Shown: piece after piece, positions 13,563 to 27,000 of the stretch | Position numbering within the stretch: the stretch's first letter is position 1 | How the letters are laid out: every line of letters starts with the position of its first letter | NCBI GenBank assembly: GCA_036417435.1 | Contig: CM070903.1 | Span: 60,550,001-60,614,000 of the forward strand | Direction: 5' to 3' | Source of the DNA: Inia geoffrensis | Lineage: Eukaryota > Chordata > Mammalia > Artiodactyla > Iniidae | Length of the DNA stretch: 64,000 nt | Notes under the pieces: model-generated | What the model was told of the DNA's origin: nothing | The model's input: the letters and a program-made list of their open reading frames with translations, nothing else | Database searches by the model: none | Program-made: the position numbers and the translations under genes

Positions 13563-14177
13563 TTTTCTAATTTCCTTTGTGATTTCTTCTTTGATACGTA
13601 AGTTATTTAGAAATGTGTTAACTCCCAATATTTGGGGCTTTCGTAGGTATCTTGTTTTGTTGGTTTCTAATTTAATTCCATTGTGTTCAAGTAACATACT
13701 CTGTAAGATTTCAGTCTTTTGAAATTTTATGGCCCAGTATTTGGTCTGCATTTGTGAACATCCCATATGCACTTGAAAAGAATACTGTTGTTGGCTCTGA
13801 TGATTAATGAATGTTAATTAGATCGGGAAGGTTGACATTGTTATTCAGATCTTCTATATCCCTACAGTTTTTCGTCTAACTGTTCTATCAGTTATTACCA
13901 GGGGAGTGTAACAATTGCCACTATGATTATAAAACTGCCTAATTTCCACTTTAATTCTGTCATTTTTTTAAAGTGTATTAGGCATATGCACATTTATGAT
14001 TATACACTCAAGATGTGTGTGTTTCACTATGTGAAAATTTTATGTCACTAAAATTTAAAGTAATCTGATTAGGACTCAGGGCCAAAAAGAATGTGTATAA
14101 AGGAGAGCCTCTGAAAAAAAAAATGATCTGGCAGAAGACCAAGATAAAAATGAAATTGTCTATTAAAAAAAAAAATA
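13563..14177 (-). mobile_element. Old LINE-1 piece, possibly inverted on insertion
   Basis: 13563-14040 read on the minus strand resembles the L1 ORF2 endonuclease region (LLEHNGIKLETN, NTFLNNLRIKEEI), heavily mutated. An A-run on the + strand (14165-14176) and an 11-bp direct repeat CAGATTTTGTA at 13552-13562 and 14178-14188 suggest a single insertion whose 5' part is inverted relative to its tail. Confidence 0.55.
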
Positions 14178-14934
14178 CAGATTTTGTAGAGATGGAAAAT
14201 ACCAGAATTTCAGCACTAGGGGTCGGAGAGAAGAGGGGCCTTTGTTGAGTGTGACTTTTGTCTGTGTTTGTGTCTGGAGTTGCAGAGGTTAGACAAGCTG
14301 AGGAGGGTTGGTAGGTTCCAGGAAATCAAAGAAAGTTGACAAGTATGTAGGTGAAGAGCTGGGGTGAGTCAAAACAGGAGATCTTTCATGAGCCTCTGAG
14401 ACTTTAGGATTCATTAATTAGTAACATCCCCTACATGAGGGATGCAATGCAGCATGCATTCAGTATACTATGACAGCGCTGTGCACAGTAGTCTAAAGTA
14501 GCAGCATGGTGTGCCACGTAGCCCTGGGCACCTAGCCTCCTGCAGGCAAATGGTAAAGATAACTGCATCCTTTCCAGCATCTGTGCTGGCTACTCACTGC
14601 CCTGAGCCTGGGACCTGGCTGCCGGTCTCCGCCTCTCCATGTCCTGGGCTCTCCTGTCCTTGTTGCTATGGGTACACTGGGCAAGGCTCTGGCCTTCTTA
14701 CCATGACATTGCCTTCTAGCTCAAAGGGGCAACTTAGAAGCAGCTTATGTTAGATGAGAAATGGCATGAGAATGTTCTTTAGTCTTCCAACAGCCGGCCA
14801 GGTCAAGACTTTGAATGTTACCACCTGTGTGATGGAAGCAGGGGGGCATGGGGACAAAGCCAGGCCCCATGGCTACCACAGGGGTGCCCCCAGGCATTCT
14901 TACCACAGCTGTTTCTCTCTCTTTTTCACAACAG

Positions 14935-14999
14935 AGTGTAGCAGGGGATTGCAGTACCTCTTTGAGTGGCTCCTTTGGCTTATGGGACGTTGACACACC
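14935..14999 (+). other. BOC: BOC 5' UTR part of the first coding exon
   Basis: A pyrimidine-rich tract ending in ACAG at 14931-14934 looks like a splice acceptor, so the exon carrying the start codon probably begins at 14935 and one or more noncoding exons lie upstream. The segment contains a three-codon upstream ORF (14982-14993). The exact exon start is inferred from the acceptor motif and would need transcript data. Confidence 0.65.
14982..14993 (+). promoter_or_regulatory. Minimal upstream ORF (ATG GGA CGT TGA)
   Basis: Three codons (Met-Gly-Arg) and a stop, lying in the predicted 5' UTR and ending six bases before the BOC ATG. Such a short uORF can lower translation of the main frame or favour reinitiation. 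Its presence is seen directly; its effect is inference. Confidence 0.6.
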
Positions 15000-15096
15000 A
15001 TGTCGCGTGGGATGATGATAACACAGAGAGGAAAGAGGTCCGAGGTCGCACTTGCTTGCCTCCTCTTGGCTGTGGCCGGCTGCTTCGCAAACCTGC
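15000..15096 (+). CDS. BOC: BOC coding exon 1: start codon and signal peptide
   Basis: Encodes residues 1-32 plus one base of codon 33. The ATG has A at -3, a good Kozak position. A basic N-terminus is followed by the hydrophobic run [14 protein letters not shown], a typical signal peptide; cleavage probably falls near residue 30. In-frame ATGs also occur at codons 5 and 6, but the first has the better context and fits the family N-terminus. The donor is C|GTGAGT at 15097. Confidence 0.93.
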
Positions 15097-18000
15097 GTGA
15101 GTGTTTTCCTTACCTTCTCAGTGGCCCTTCGGGGAAGAACACTTTGCCCCTAGTGTCAGAGGGAAGCATCAAGCATTCTTCAAGGACCCTCTAAAAAGGC
15201 CTCCTTCCTTCTGGATTTCAAAGAGCATTTCCTTCCCACTGACCTTCAGGGATACGCTCAATGATACAAGATGAGAAATGATCTCAATAACATCATATTG
15301 GTTGTATTTTGGTATTTTAGTCATTTGAAACTTTTACTAGGGAGGAGGAACGATAATGACTGAACTACCTTTTATTGAGCACTTACCTGTATGGCATTAC
15401 AGCAGGCAGTTTACATGCATTGTTTGTCAGCTTCCCGGCGACGCTGTGAGACAGATACTATTAGTCCCATTTTACAGATAAGAAACTGAGACCCCAAAAG
15501 GCTAAAGTTCCCTGGCTCAGAAGCAGTGGCACTGGGATTCAGACACAGCTCCTGTTCAGGTCCAAAGCCTGAGCTCTTGCCTTCACACCACACTGCCCCG
15601 CCAGTCTACTTTCTGGGGAAAAGGCCAGGTTGGGGAAATGGACCCGAGGTCAGCAGAGTTCTTCAGAGAAAGGTCAACTCCTCTCTGGGTTGCTCAACTC
15701 TGAAAGGCTGCCTGGGTGCGGTGCTTCTGAGCAGGTCATGCTGTTGGTTTCTCGGGGGGGCATCAGTTCATCGCCACATCCCTGTTCTTCCTCCAGACGA
15801 GGTCCCTCAGGTCACTGTCCAGCCTTCTTCCACCGTCCAGAAGCTCGGAGGAACCGTGATCTTGGGCTGCGTGGTGGAGCCCCCCTGGATGAACACCACC
15901 TGGCGCCTGAACGGGAAGGAGCTGAATGGCTCGGATGATGCCCTGGGCGTCCTCATCACCCGCGGGACCCTCGTCATCACTGCCCTCAGCAACCACACTG
16001 TGGGACGGTACCAGTGTGTGGCCCGGATACCTGCAGGGGCTGTGGCCAGCGTGCCAGCCACCGTGACACTAGCTAGTGAGTACTGCTCCTCTGCCCCCTC
16101 CCATTCTCTCTCTGTCCCCCACCCCAATCAAACCCCCTGTCATCAATCCCACCATAAAAGGGGCCTTGCCAGCTGACGTTTCCAATCAGAGAGTGGTGGC
16201 TGCCCAGTAATCTCCAGTGGCTGGGGACCTTTGTGCTCTCTGAGTAGAGGCAGGGTCTGGAGTGAGTGTCTAGAAAGAAGGAAACTTGACATGGTTGAAC
16301 TGCTTCTGTGGGCCCCCGAGCTGGGCCACACCGTGCCTTTCTACTTGGTCGCCCTGTGGTCTTCGATGTCGTTGTGCCCCCCACCCCCCATCCTTGCAGC
16401 AGTTGCAGTCAGAGCATGTACAGGGCCACGTGTGGTCCGAACAGAGCCCGCCCATTCCCCCTTGGCCTCCTGCCTCTCTGCGGGGCAGGCATAGTCTAAA
16501 TTCCTGAAACAGAAGTAGTGGAACACAATGAAAAGGATACTGTGAGACAGAGGGTAGAGAGGAAGAAAAGAGGCGACACTTTGGTCCAAGGAGGATGCCG
16601 GGAGAAGACGTCATGTTACTCTTATATATAATTACCACTTGGGTACCCTATTGTGCCCAAGCTCAATACACACATTACCTGATTTTCTACCCATGGTACG
16701 TATGGAAAATGAGACTTGACTGGTTAAATAAACTTGCAAAGGCTTATTTTGGAAGCGCAGCTGCAGCACCTGCTCTTATATGTGGAGTCTATAGCCAGGA
16801 CATTCATTTGGCCCTTGAACAATTCAGGGTGAGGGTCGCCGACCCTCTGGGCACTCGAGAATTGGCATATAACGCGTAAGGGGTCCTCTGCATCCGCAGG
16901 TCCAACCAACCTCGGGTCATGCAGTGCCATAGTATTTACTGTGGGGGAAAAGATCCCCAGCCACGTGGACCCACGCAGTTCAAACCCATGTTGTTCAAGG
17001 TCAACAGTATTAAGAATTACCTCCCCTTCCTGGTGGCTGAATCCTAGGAAACAGGGGATCTTGTTGAGAGTTCCATGGTGTTTGGGCTTAACCTTTTAGA
17101 AGGTCTCCTGAGCTTGTTCCCTCACGACTTAGCTGTGCCTCTTTATCCTGGACAGCCCTGCTTCCATGTCACCATCGTTATCACCCTCCTGGACCATGTG
17201 GTTCCAGGAGGTTGGTGGTCCTTATGTTACGGGTCACACCTAAGGCAGCCAGCTTCTAAGATGCTCCTTAAGCGTCAGCTGGGGTCCCTGAGGTGTGAGG
17301 CGTGAGTCCTGGGGAGAAACTGGTGAGAGAAAGGGGAGTAGAAAAGCAGGCGAGAAAAGACCCCTCCCTGCCCTCTGGTTTCTAGATCCCTAGAGGGACT
17401 TCACTCCCATGGGAGAATAGAGACTATTCCTGTTTCCTGGGGAACCAGTTTAGCAGCCCTGCACTCTTCTCAGAGGAAGCTGGAAAACAGGGTGGGTCCC
17501 TAGCTACCTCCCTAGTGGGGGAGGCCAAGCCTGGGCTGCATCTTGGAGCCACTTTGCCTCTGTGGCCACAGCAGCATTCACTGCATCTGAGTGCCAGACC
17601 TCTGGGGAGCGGGCTTAGGGTTCGGGTTCGGGTTCAGTGAGGCAGGCAGGCCCTGGGCCACCTGCTGGGCCCTCCCCCCAGGTATGCTGGTGGCCTGGGG
17701 GAGGGTGCTGGGAGAGCTGGGTGAGGAGGGTGACAGGGGTCGTCTTGTCATAACAAGAAGGGCTGAGGCCGGAGCTGCACTTCTTACCATCATACTTGTC
17801 TCGTAGATTTTTAAATTATAATTCAGTTGACTCTCTAGAAAGTTTAGAATATATGGAACATAATGTCTCCCCACCGTCCTTGTACAACCACCATCATCAT
17901 TTTGGAGTATACCCTTCTGGTCTTCATCCCTACCTATATTTTTACACTACTGAATATACAGTTTCTGTCCTTATTCTCTCCTCTTTGACATCGTATGACA

Positions 18001-21000
18001 AGCATTTTCCATTGGCCATTTGACTGGATTTACTTTTTCTTTTTTATTGAGTATAAAATGCATCCAGTAAAGTACACAAAACGCACGAATGTTAAGTGAA
18101 CAGCCCAATGTGTTTTCCGCGTGTGTACATACCGTGTAACCACCGCTCTGGCGCGCTCCTAGTTAATCTGTCCCCCGTCCCCCTCCAGAGCAGGAGCACA
18201 GTTGCTCATGGCCCTAGAACATCCCAGAGTGGCTTTACCATAGTGTCCTGAACGCTCTTCCTAGGGCTGGGCAATCAGGTCCTTGGCAGTTGTTCATTAT
18301 TACAAATGAGAGGTGCCTTTTAGCAACCTTTGTGCCTTCAGCAACGCCGCTCCTCCAGGAGGTTTGCTCACCTGCAAATGGTCAGCCCTCGTCTGTGAAG
18401 ACTTGGGAGACTCCCCAACTTGGCCTCATCACAAGCCAGCCTGAACCTCTCATTGTTTGGAGAACGGGAGAGCTGGAGAGTAGATGATTTATTTTGGAGC
18501 CCTCCTTCTACTTCAAGGTGGATCTGTGTGAGGAGAGACAATTTATAGCCTTTATTTTAAAAAAAATTCCTGGCCCCTTCTTTCTCTGGTGCTCAAAGGG
18601 ATCTGCAGTTGGCAGTGAGGACAAAGGGAATGGTTTGGTTGCAACCCAAGAAGGCACAGTGAGAGAAGAGGGGGCTTGTGCAGAAGCTGAGGCAAGTCTT
18701 GTTTGAAAACCAAGAGCTATTGGCTTGTCATTTAGGCATGAATCAGAAGAGAAATGTTTAGGCCTGACCAGAAGATGGATGGAGAAGTGCTGGAAATGGG
18801 GAGAGCGGGCTTGGAGGGTCTGTGTCCTGGGGAGAGGGAGTTGGTGGACTGGAACTACAGCCTCCCAAACTTGGAGGAGGCAGTGACGGGGTGGCGGGAA
18901 GGCGGGAGAGAGGGGTGCTGTCCTTGGGTTAATGCCATGGGGGATTTGGCCCAGACTCAGCAGCTAGATTAAGTTTCCCAGAGCACATTCCTGAGCAGAA
19001 TGGGGGCTGTGTTTTGCTGGGTGGCTGGTGTGCGAGGGAGGCCGAGCGGCAGAAGGGGTTATGGAAGGCACGTTCTGCATTCAGAGGCGAGGCCGGCAGC
19101 GTTGTGCCGGTGCTTGCATGCACGCACGCACGCACACCCACACTTGGTGTTTCAGGCTTCCTTCTCCTCCGGCCTCTCCCCAGTGCATTCAGATGTTCAT
19201 CCTCAGTCAGGGCACTTGCTGTTTGGCCTCCGTGGCAGGGCGCTGCCTCCTGCATCTCGGTGAACCCCTAGAGATCACTGGGGGCTTTCAGTGATGGGGC
19301 TTTCAGTGATGGGGGCATTCAGCGATGGGGGCGTTCAGCCATGGGGGCTAAGACCTGGCTTGAGGATTCAGGGATGTGGAGGAGGCTGCTAGCAGAACCT
19401 CCCTGGTCCAGACCACTTTTACTCTGATGCCAGGGGGTGCACTTGAACTTTACCCCTGCCTGGTGACATCAGCCTGTGTTCTTCAGGTAAAATGGGACCA
19501 CCTGAAGTCTCACCTGTGCACTCCCACCCTCTCCTCCAGGTGGTCCTGGCTGTGTGGAGAACTGCTTTTCTTACTCTCTGTGGAGGTGCCCTTCCCACTC
19601 TCTTCTGTGGAGATTTTTTTTCCCTTTTCACTTAAGCTTTCTTTGTGGTGAATCTCTCTTGCTGCTAATGCCTCTCTTCAGACCATCTTGTCTAATTCTT
19701 TTTGAAATCCTTTGACTTTGCTCTCCTTTCTCACCTCTCTTCCTCTTACCTGTCTTTTCACAAGCTTTACACCCGGGTACCAACCACTCTGTGCACCTGA
19801 ACCAACAGCGGATGTTGCCCGCGGACACCGCATTCCCTGTTCCTGGACCCCGAGGCATCCTTAGCGTTGTTCTCCACACAGCACAGCACGTAATCGCGAC
19901 CAGTTTAGAGCTGACATGCAGCGTGAAAGCTGTTTCCAACCCCTTACCACTAGTCACCTACCATTCAGATAAACTAATAATTGTTCATTTTTACCTTCTT
20001 TCTATCTTTTCAGTTAATTCTCCCAGTTATCCTATAATCCCTAGGTCCTGGTCATAGTTGGAAATAAAATAGGCGGTAACTGGGTAGTAATTCTATATCT
20101 GGGGATTTTAGTCCTCAGGCTAATGTGAAGTCTTATGCTGGTGCTTGTTTAATTGACAGCCGATCTGTAACCACTCCGTAAGGTCTTTAAGCCCTAGGAC
20201 CAGTCACGTACTCCTGAATTATCCTTCTCTGGCATCAGAGATCAGAGGCAAGACAGCTGACAGGAAAGGAAGGAGTTCCCCTTAGGCAGCTGTGTCCGTG
20301 ACTCTGTGCCTTTGAGGAAAGTTCAGAAGGGGACAGGGGCCCTTTGTTACCATAATTTAACCCATGAGTGAAATGAAGAGCCCAACTGGTATGATGGAAA
20401 AAACAAGAAACTTAAACCAAGCATCTTTTTTTTTTTTTTTTTTTTAAGTTTTAACTCTGCCACTTAAGAGTTAATGTGGCTTTGGGCAAGTCGTTTGATT
20501 TCTCAGATTGCCACAACTGTGAAATGAGCACAGTAATGATTACATCATCCATCTTATGGTTTTGTTTTGGTTTTGTTTTTTAGAGAATCAAATGAGAGAG
20601 TATACGGTAGTAATATTTTGAGGCATTTTATGAATTCCAGACTTTGTTCACTCACCCGTTTGGTCAGCACATATCTGTGGAGTGTCCTCTTGCAGAAGGC
20701 TCTGAGGCCTGTGCCCAACCCTGTGCTGCCCAACTCCATTCTGGGAGCAGCCCTAGGACAACAGAGCCCAGGAGTGGCAAAGCTTCCATCACAGCCAAAG
20801 CCAAGAGAGAGGACTGGCTTATCAGGAAGACAGAGCAAACCCATTTCTTGTGAATTGCTTAGCTTCCCCTACACACATGTTCTCCAACCTGGGTTCCCAC
20901 CTCCCCGCCACCTTTGAGAGCAGCCCGTAGTGTCACTGCATATGTGCTGTCCGTGTAGCCCACAGAGCTGCCCATTTATGCTTGTGTTGGCTCACTGTTG

Positions 21001-24000
21001 CTTATTGTTCCAAGGAGACAGTGCTGGTTTGCGCTGGCAGGATGGGCCGACCCTGGCCCTTCGCCTTGTGAGTTCCACAGACAGAAGCCATGACTCTTCT
21101 TACTCAGCTCCCCAGCTCTGATTCCCATCAGACACTTCCTTAAGGTATTCTGTGCTGTGACCCTGAATTAGAATAGGCCATTAAGGATTGCTTTTAAAAA
21201 AATATTTCTAGCTTCCTTTATCCTTGTTTTTAGTCAGGGCTCTCCAGAGAAGTAAGAGCCAATCTCTCTCCCCCCACCCCCTCTCTCTACATATATATAT
21301 ATATAAAATGCATGTATGTATATATACACACATACATAATTATATAAACACATAATTTTATGGAGAACATACATATGATTATATATACACACTTATATAA
21401 TTATATACACACATGTAATTTTATGGAGAACATATATATAATTATACACACACACACACATATGGGGAGAGAGAGAAAGACGAGTAGAGAAAGGAAAAAA
21501 GAAAGGGAGAGAGTTTTATTTTAAAGAATTGGCTCACATGATTGTGGAGGCTGGTGAGTCCAAAATCCATAGGGCTAGCCAGCAGGCTGGCGATTCATGC
21601 GTCCCACTAGGGAACCAGCAAACCAACCATTCTCCTGAGTTCAATATCTGGGTGTTTTGGAGATTGGTGTCCTGCGAATTGGGGAGTGTTTAGAACTTCC
21701 AACAGCACAGTAAGACCTAGTCCCACCTGTTGAAGGTCTCTTAGTCTGATGGAGAAGGTGGACTGCATTTACATGTTAGCCATAAAGCAAGTCAGTCAGA
21801 CCCGTGAGTTGCCTAATAGAGATATAAACAGATTTTAATGGGAGCTCAGGTGAACAGTGATTTATTTCAGTTTCAGGGGACTGAGGAAAACTCAGGGTTG
21901 AGCCTAGAAGAATGTGTGCGGGACAACCTTTATCTCTAATTTTTTGAGTCCTCACATCCCTTCCTCAGACCTTCAACAACAAAGTTCAGCTCTCTACACC
22001 GTGTACTTAGGTCTAAGCCCAGTGCAGTTTCTTGAACGGTGCAGATAAATTCCATAGCGAGTTCAGTCAGATCCTGAAATTAGGATGAGGTAGCAAGAGA
22101 GAGACAATCACCCAGTGGCTGTATTTCCCTAGGAGGGGAAAGGAGTCTGCAGCTGAAAGCTGGGTCTGAAGATACCCGCCAGGCAGAGTGTGAATCTGCC
22201 TTTGCTGGGAGAGGCAGAGAGACAGCTCCACACGGTGGTATAGTTGGAAAAGGAGAGCTAACTTGAGCTTGAAATCCAACTGCCTTATGCCGTAAGCGTT
22301 GTGTATTTTACTTTGCCAGCTGGACAAGAAAATTATTGAAAGACAGTTTCAACCTAAAAGGTACTAAGCAACTTGAGTACCTAAATAGGAGATGACTAAG
22401 GAATACCTTACAGCTTTAGGCCAAAGTCATATTAACCCTTTCTGTTTTCTACTGGATACAGGCAGAAATTCACACCTCACAAGAATTTCCCCTGGTATTC
22501 TGGTGAAATCTTCAAATGGCTTTGGCAGTGCTAATCCCAGTAGGCCTGGCACAGGTGCCCAGAAAAATGTGTGGAGTTAGCTCAGGGCATCATAGCAGCA
22601 GCTGCCCCAAACAGGGTTCCAATTCTCTATTTAGCAACGCTCAGTATTTACCGAAAGAGGGCTCAGTTCCATGGTGCATCTTCTCCCAAGGACATGCTTA
22701 GAACTCTTAACCTACCCCACTCCTCTCCTCAGTCTGTTCTTTGCACACACACCCATATGCTTAAATAAAATCGTAGGTTCATTTACTAAGCTAAGAGAAA
22801 AGGGAAGGACCACACAGTGTGTTAAGCAGGTACAACTATAGATTCGGTGAGCCAGAACAGACTTTAAGAAGCCTTTTGCACAGGAAGACAAGGGCAAGGA
22901 TTGATTAGCTTGCTTGAAATCACTGGAACCTCTGAAGAACATGATGCAAGATGGTTCTTTTAAAATGAGAAAGAATCAGGAGAGCAAATGAGTTCCTTGG
23001 CTCTCCTTTTTTTGTGGGTAGAAAAGTTTAGGGATTTCTACCCTGATCTTGTTTTTTAGACTTTCAGCCATTTTTGGAATCTGGTAATAGTCCCAGGAAC
23101 TATAGAACAGCGAGTCTGTCCTGCAAATGGGACAAAATGTTCAAATCTAAATAAAAGACTATATCACTTAATACTGAGGGAAAAAAAGGTAAGCAAAAGG
23201 AAAAAAAAAAAAAACTTGCTGAGGCGGAAACAGCATGTTTTTTTCTTTAGGGAAAATTGTGCTTCATTTTTGGTGACTGCTCCTTTTCTACTTAAAAACA
23301 TTGAAAAGGCATCACAGAGTAAGACCCAGGCTGCAGCGTGACACTTGAGCTTCCCCTCTCAGCCCTACCTCCCACTCTAGACCCAGCAACCCTGCCATTT
23401 CCTCAGCTAGTCTTGCACTGGTTTTTGGAATGGCGCTCCGTCCACCTGTAACAACCTCCTTTCCGTTCTCTTCCCCAGAGAGTTCCCACCTCTCTTGGGT
23501 TAATAAATTCCTTCTCAGTTTTCAAGATTCAAGTATCTTCTCCTCTAAGAATCTTTTCTTGACCCCCTCGACCCCCCAAGTCTGGAGTGGGGTCCCCTCT
23601 TCGCAGCTCCCTACCATCCTGAGTTTACTTCTCTAGGCCTCTCCTGCCACCATCTCTTTGCCCTTCACCTCTGTGACCACCACACTGCTGCACAAAGGGC
23701 CTGGCAGAGGCTAGGCCTTCAGTGAATGTCTAGGGAGAGGCAGACTCCCAGATAAGATGCGTTTGAATTCTAGAAGATCAGAAAGGGCATGCAGAAGGTG
23801 AACAAAGATTTCTTCACCAGATTATGACATAGTAAAAACTTTGATGAAGTAAACAAGAAAGGATGAAGCAACATCTTGGGATATAAACAGGCTGAAAATA
23901 CAAATAGATTCAGGAAGGGTTTAGAAAAATTGACGGATGTCAGAAACGTGAAGCATTCTTAGAGGAAACTCTGGAACGTTAGAAGGGAGACGCCAGTGGA

Positions 24001-27000
24001 AGTGGCTCCACGTCCTACCAGATGCCTCATGGGACACTGTCAGAGAGGGTGGGCAGACGACATGGGTAGTCATTACTGCTTTTAGGACTACGTAGTTCCC
24101 AGGTGTGTGGAGGGGAAAGTGGGAACCACTGTGGGTCCCACGGCCTTCAGACTGTGCCCCTGCCTCTCCCACCTAGAATTCTGTTTGTAAAGGCCACGCT
24201 GAAGTGTTCACGTCCATTGTTCCTCTGAACGCCTCCGTCTTCTCTCCTCTCTCTCTTCCTGTATAGGCCGCCAGCCTGCCAAAGGCCATGCCAGGAACCA
24301 GCTCTGGCTCTGATGAGTCCAGACCACCGGGATTCACATTAATTTTCCCATTGCTAAGTTTCTAGTTTGTATTTGGTTGATCAGAGAAATATGTGTGATG
24401 TGGGTTGCTGGCAAGTCAACCTCCTTTTTCCTTCTTCTCTCTTTCCCCAGTGTATGTTTTCAAACCATTTTATTCCTTCGTCTAGTCCAAAAGAAACTTC
24501 CCAGTTCTGCTAGCCAGCCCTACTTCACAGCAGCACTGGAGTCAAATAAATGGGATGGTCTACAGACATCTTCTCTGTTCATCTGGCTGCCAGACTCAGT
24601 GGAGAAACGGCTCCTGTCCTTGATTTGTTTTCAAGGATTAATAATATTTCTCATTCTCATATGTCTTTTAAAAAGATATATATATATATATATTTTAATT
24701 GGTTCAAGCCAAGAAATTCCTGCAGCATTAGGCCAGCTTACTGCAGATCATTTAATGACATTGCAAACTAGGTTCTTCCTCTCGGACCCCTCCTTTTATG
24801 CCCTCTTTCCTGTCCTCCCCACCTCCAGTCTTGACTCTGATCTTCTGCTCTCCTCCCTCTGGCTGTTTCATCTCTTCCCCAACTTTCAGCTTTCTCCCAC
24901 TGCTCCAATCTAGGTGCACGCCCCACCTTAACTCAAAAGAAAAGAAAGAAACACAAGATTTAACAACTAATATGTTTGGCATCTGCCAAGGTTTTTCTCT
25001 CCCCCATAGAAACTGTTTTTATTTAAATAAAAGAGAGCATGCCTTGCTTTCGTCAGAAAGTGTGTGTGAGAAATTTCATGTCACGTTTCCATGGCTGTCA
25101 GGAGACAGCTTTGGAGCCAAAAGTATGCAATTGAACAGGCAGAAAAAAATCCTGAAGAGAGCAAATGTATTTGTCCACTCTTCCAGCCTGCAAAGGGAGG
25201 GTTACTCACTTCACCAACTAACTCCCTTTCTAAGTTGCTCTGGAGATCGAGATAACCTAACTTAGTTTGCAATGCTGGTGACGGTGGCAAGGACTACGCC
25301 TGGGGACACCACTCGTGCGAATTGCTGTACCCTGCCATGTGTGTTGTTTTAACTGTCTTTTCTATTAGAGTAAAGCTCCTGTGGTTAGGAACTATGTCTT
25401 TATCTTCTTGGTATCTTTGCAGCTTCCGGCTGGCTGAGTGAATGAATCAGTGGTGTCTGGAGGGATGGTATTGTGCCAGATGCCAACTGCAGAATATGCA
25501 GATTTTGCCCAGGCTTGTGGGCTGCCGTTGGGTTTGACTTCAGTGGTCTGTGTGCCAGGGCTATGGACTAGTCATACGCTTAGTCACTACCCAGAATGCG
25601 TGGCGTCTGAGAGGCCTGCCCATCCCACAGTAAATCCCTCACCAGGATCCAGGCAGTCCCACCTCTAGCAGGAACACCGTCAGGACCCAGCCTCCACTCC
25701 GCTTCTGCAGTCCGTCACCATGGTTTTCCACTTGTAGCGCACTTCCTTTCAGAGGCTTGACCTTGGGGTCGTGCCAGGCCATGGCTCCTCAGGTGACTTG
25801 GAGATCAAGTCGTGCTGTGATTCTCTGCCCATCCATGAAGCGGTTCAGGGCACTGGAGAGCCCCTGCATTGCAAGAGCCCACACAGGGAGGCAAGGCCTA
25901 AGACCCTTCACCTGCTCAGACAGCGCCTCCAAGTCCATCGGTAGAGCGGTGAGACCCGGGCGCTTGGTTCTACTTCCTCTGCACCTTTGCTGCCTTTCAA
26001 AACATGCAGGGATGGGCCCACAGGGTCAGCATGTCACTGGGGGTACTCCATTAGGCAAGCTCTTTCTACGCTTTGTAACACTGGCCGTAGACGCAGCAAG
26101 CCAGCACAGGGGCAAGTTGAGGGCTGGCGGCCAGGAGAGTTGAGGGGTAGAATGATCGGTCAGCCTAGAAACTTGCCGACGGCCATGAGGCTGCTGAGCC
26201 ACCTGGCAGCGTTGCCAAGTGAGCCCAATTCAGTCGCCTCACGATCTGGTGGACCCCATCCAAGCCTCGGCAGATGCACGCAGGCTTGTCATGTGCTCCC
26301 TGAGAACAGGCAGGAGGGTAGGACGGGACTGACTAGGTACGAGAAATGCCTGGAGGCGTTGAAAGCCGGAATGTTTTTTAATCACTCGGCAGCACTCAGG
26401 GAGATGGGGATGTTGGTAAATCCAGGCAGCCTCCACCTGAAGACACCGTCTTACCTGACTTCTTTCTTAAACAGAAGCGAACTTTAATTTTCAGCCTAAG
26501 GGAGGGACTCGGGGAGAAGACGATCAAGTAAGGAAACTCCCTGAAAGTAAAAGTTATGTTTATTGATTACACTGGGGGCATTTTGCTGAGGCACAGTGTA
26601 CCACGTAACGGGACAGGTAGAGTCTATAGAAATTGGAGGATGAGCCTGCAATCAAGATTTGACAATTTTGTGTTATGAGAATGAACAAACATACACTGAA
26701 TATTGTCGTTTAATTCATAGATCTACTGAGCCTTTTATTCATAAAGGAAGGATCCAGGCTAGAAGGTGGAGAGAAAGAAATTCAGAAGGGGCTGAAGGTG
26801 AAATTTGTTTATTTTTATTATTATTATTATTTTTTAACATCTTTATTGGGGTATAATTGCTTTACAATGGTGTGTCAGTTTTTACTTTATAACAAAGTGA
26901 ATCAGTTATACATATACACACGTTCGCATATTTCTTCCCTCTGGCGTCTCCCTCCCTCCCTCCCTCCCTCCCTATCCCACCCCTCCAGGCAGTCACAAAG

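Larger units (their letters stand above)
1..14934. other. Upstream or 5'-UTR-intron region without a recognised exon
   Basis: No open frame here looks coding; all are short and without family resemblance. Recognisable content is old repeats (MIR near 1.0, 1.3, 2.7, 9.2 and 12.0 kb; L2-like near 1.95 kb; hAT-like near 3.1 and 8.8 kb), one CHR-1 and three CHR-2 SINEs, an old L1 piece near 13.6 kb and homopolymer runs (A-run at 6246-6263). A GC-rich stretch at about 5170-5460 and a purine-rich block at about 5830-5930 are not explained by repeats I know. I saw no strong CpG island or promoter, so the BOC promoter probably lies outside the window. Confidence 0.6.

Noticed and set aside
21286..21470. 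Origin or matrix-attachment-like AT-rich element
   Set aside because: The tract is an ordinary microsatellite within an old repeat; nothing else supports a special role.
24377..24913. 178-codon open frame on the plus strand
   Set aside because: Runs through a TA microsatellite and pyrimidine-rich DNA, giving a Ser/Leu/Pro-rich chance peptide.
25987..26487. 166-codon open frame on the plus strand in intron 2
   Set aside because: Resembles no family, has low-quality start context and overlaps another unrelated open frame; most likely chance.
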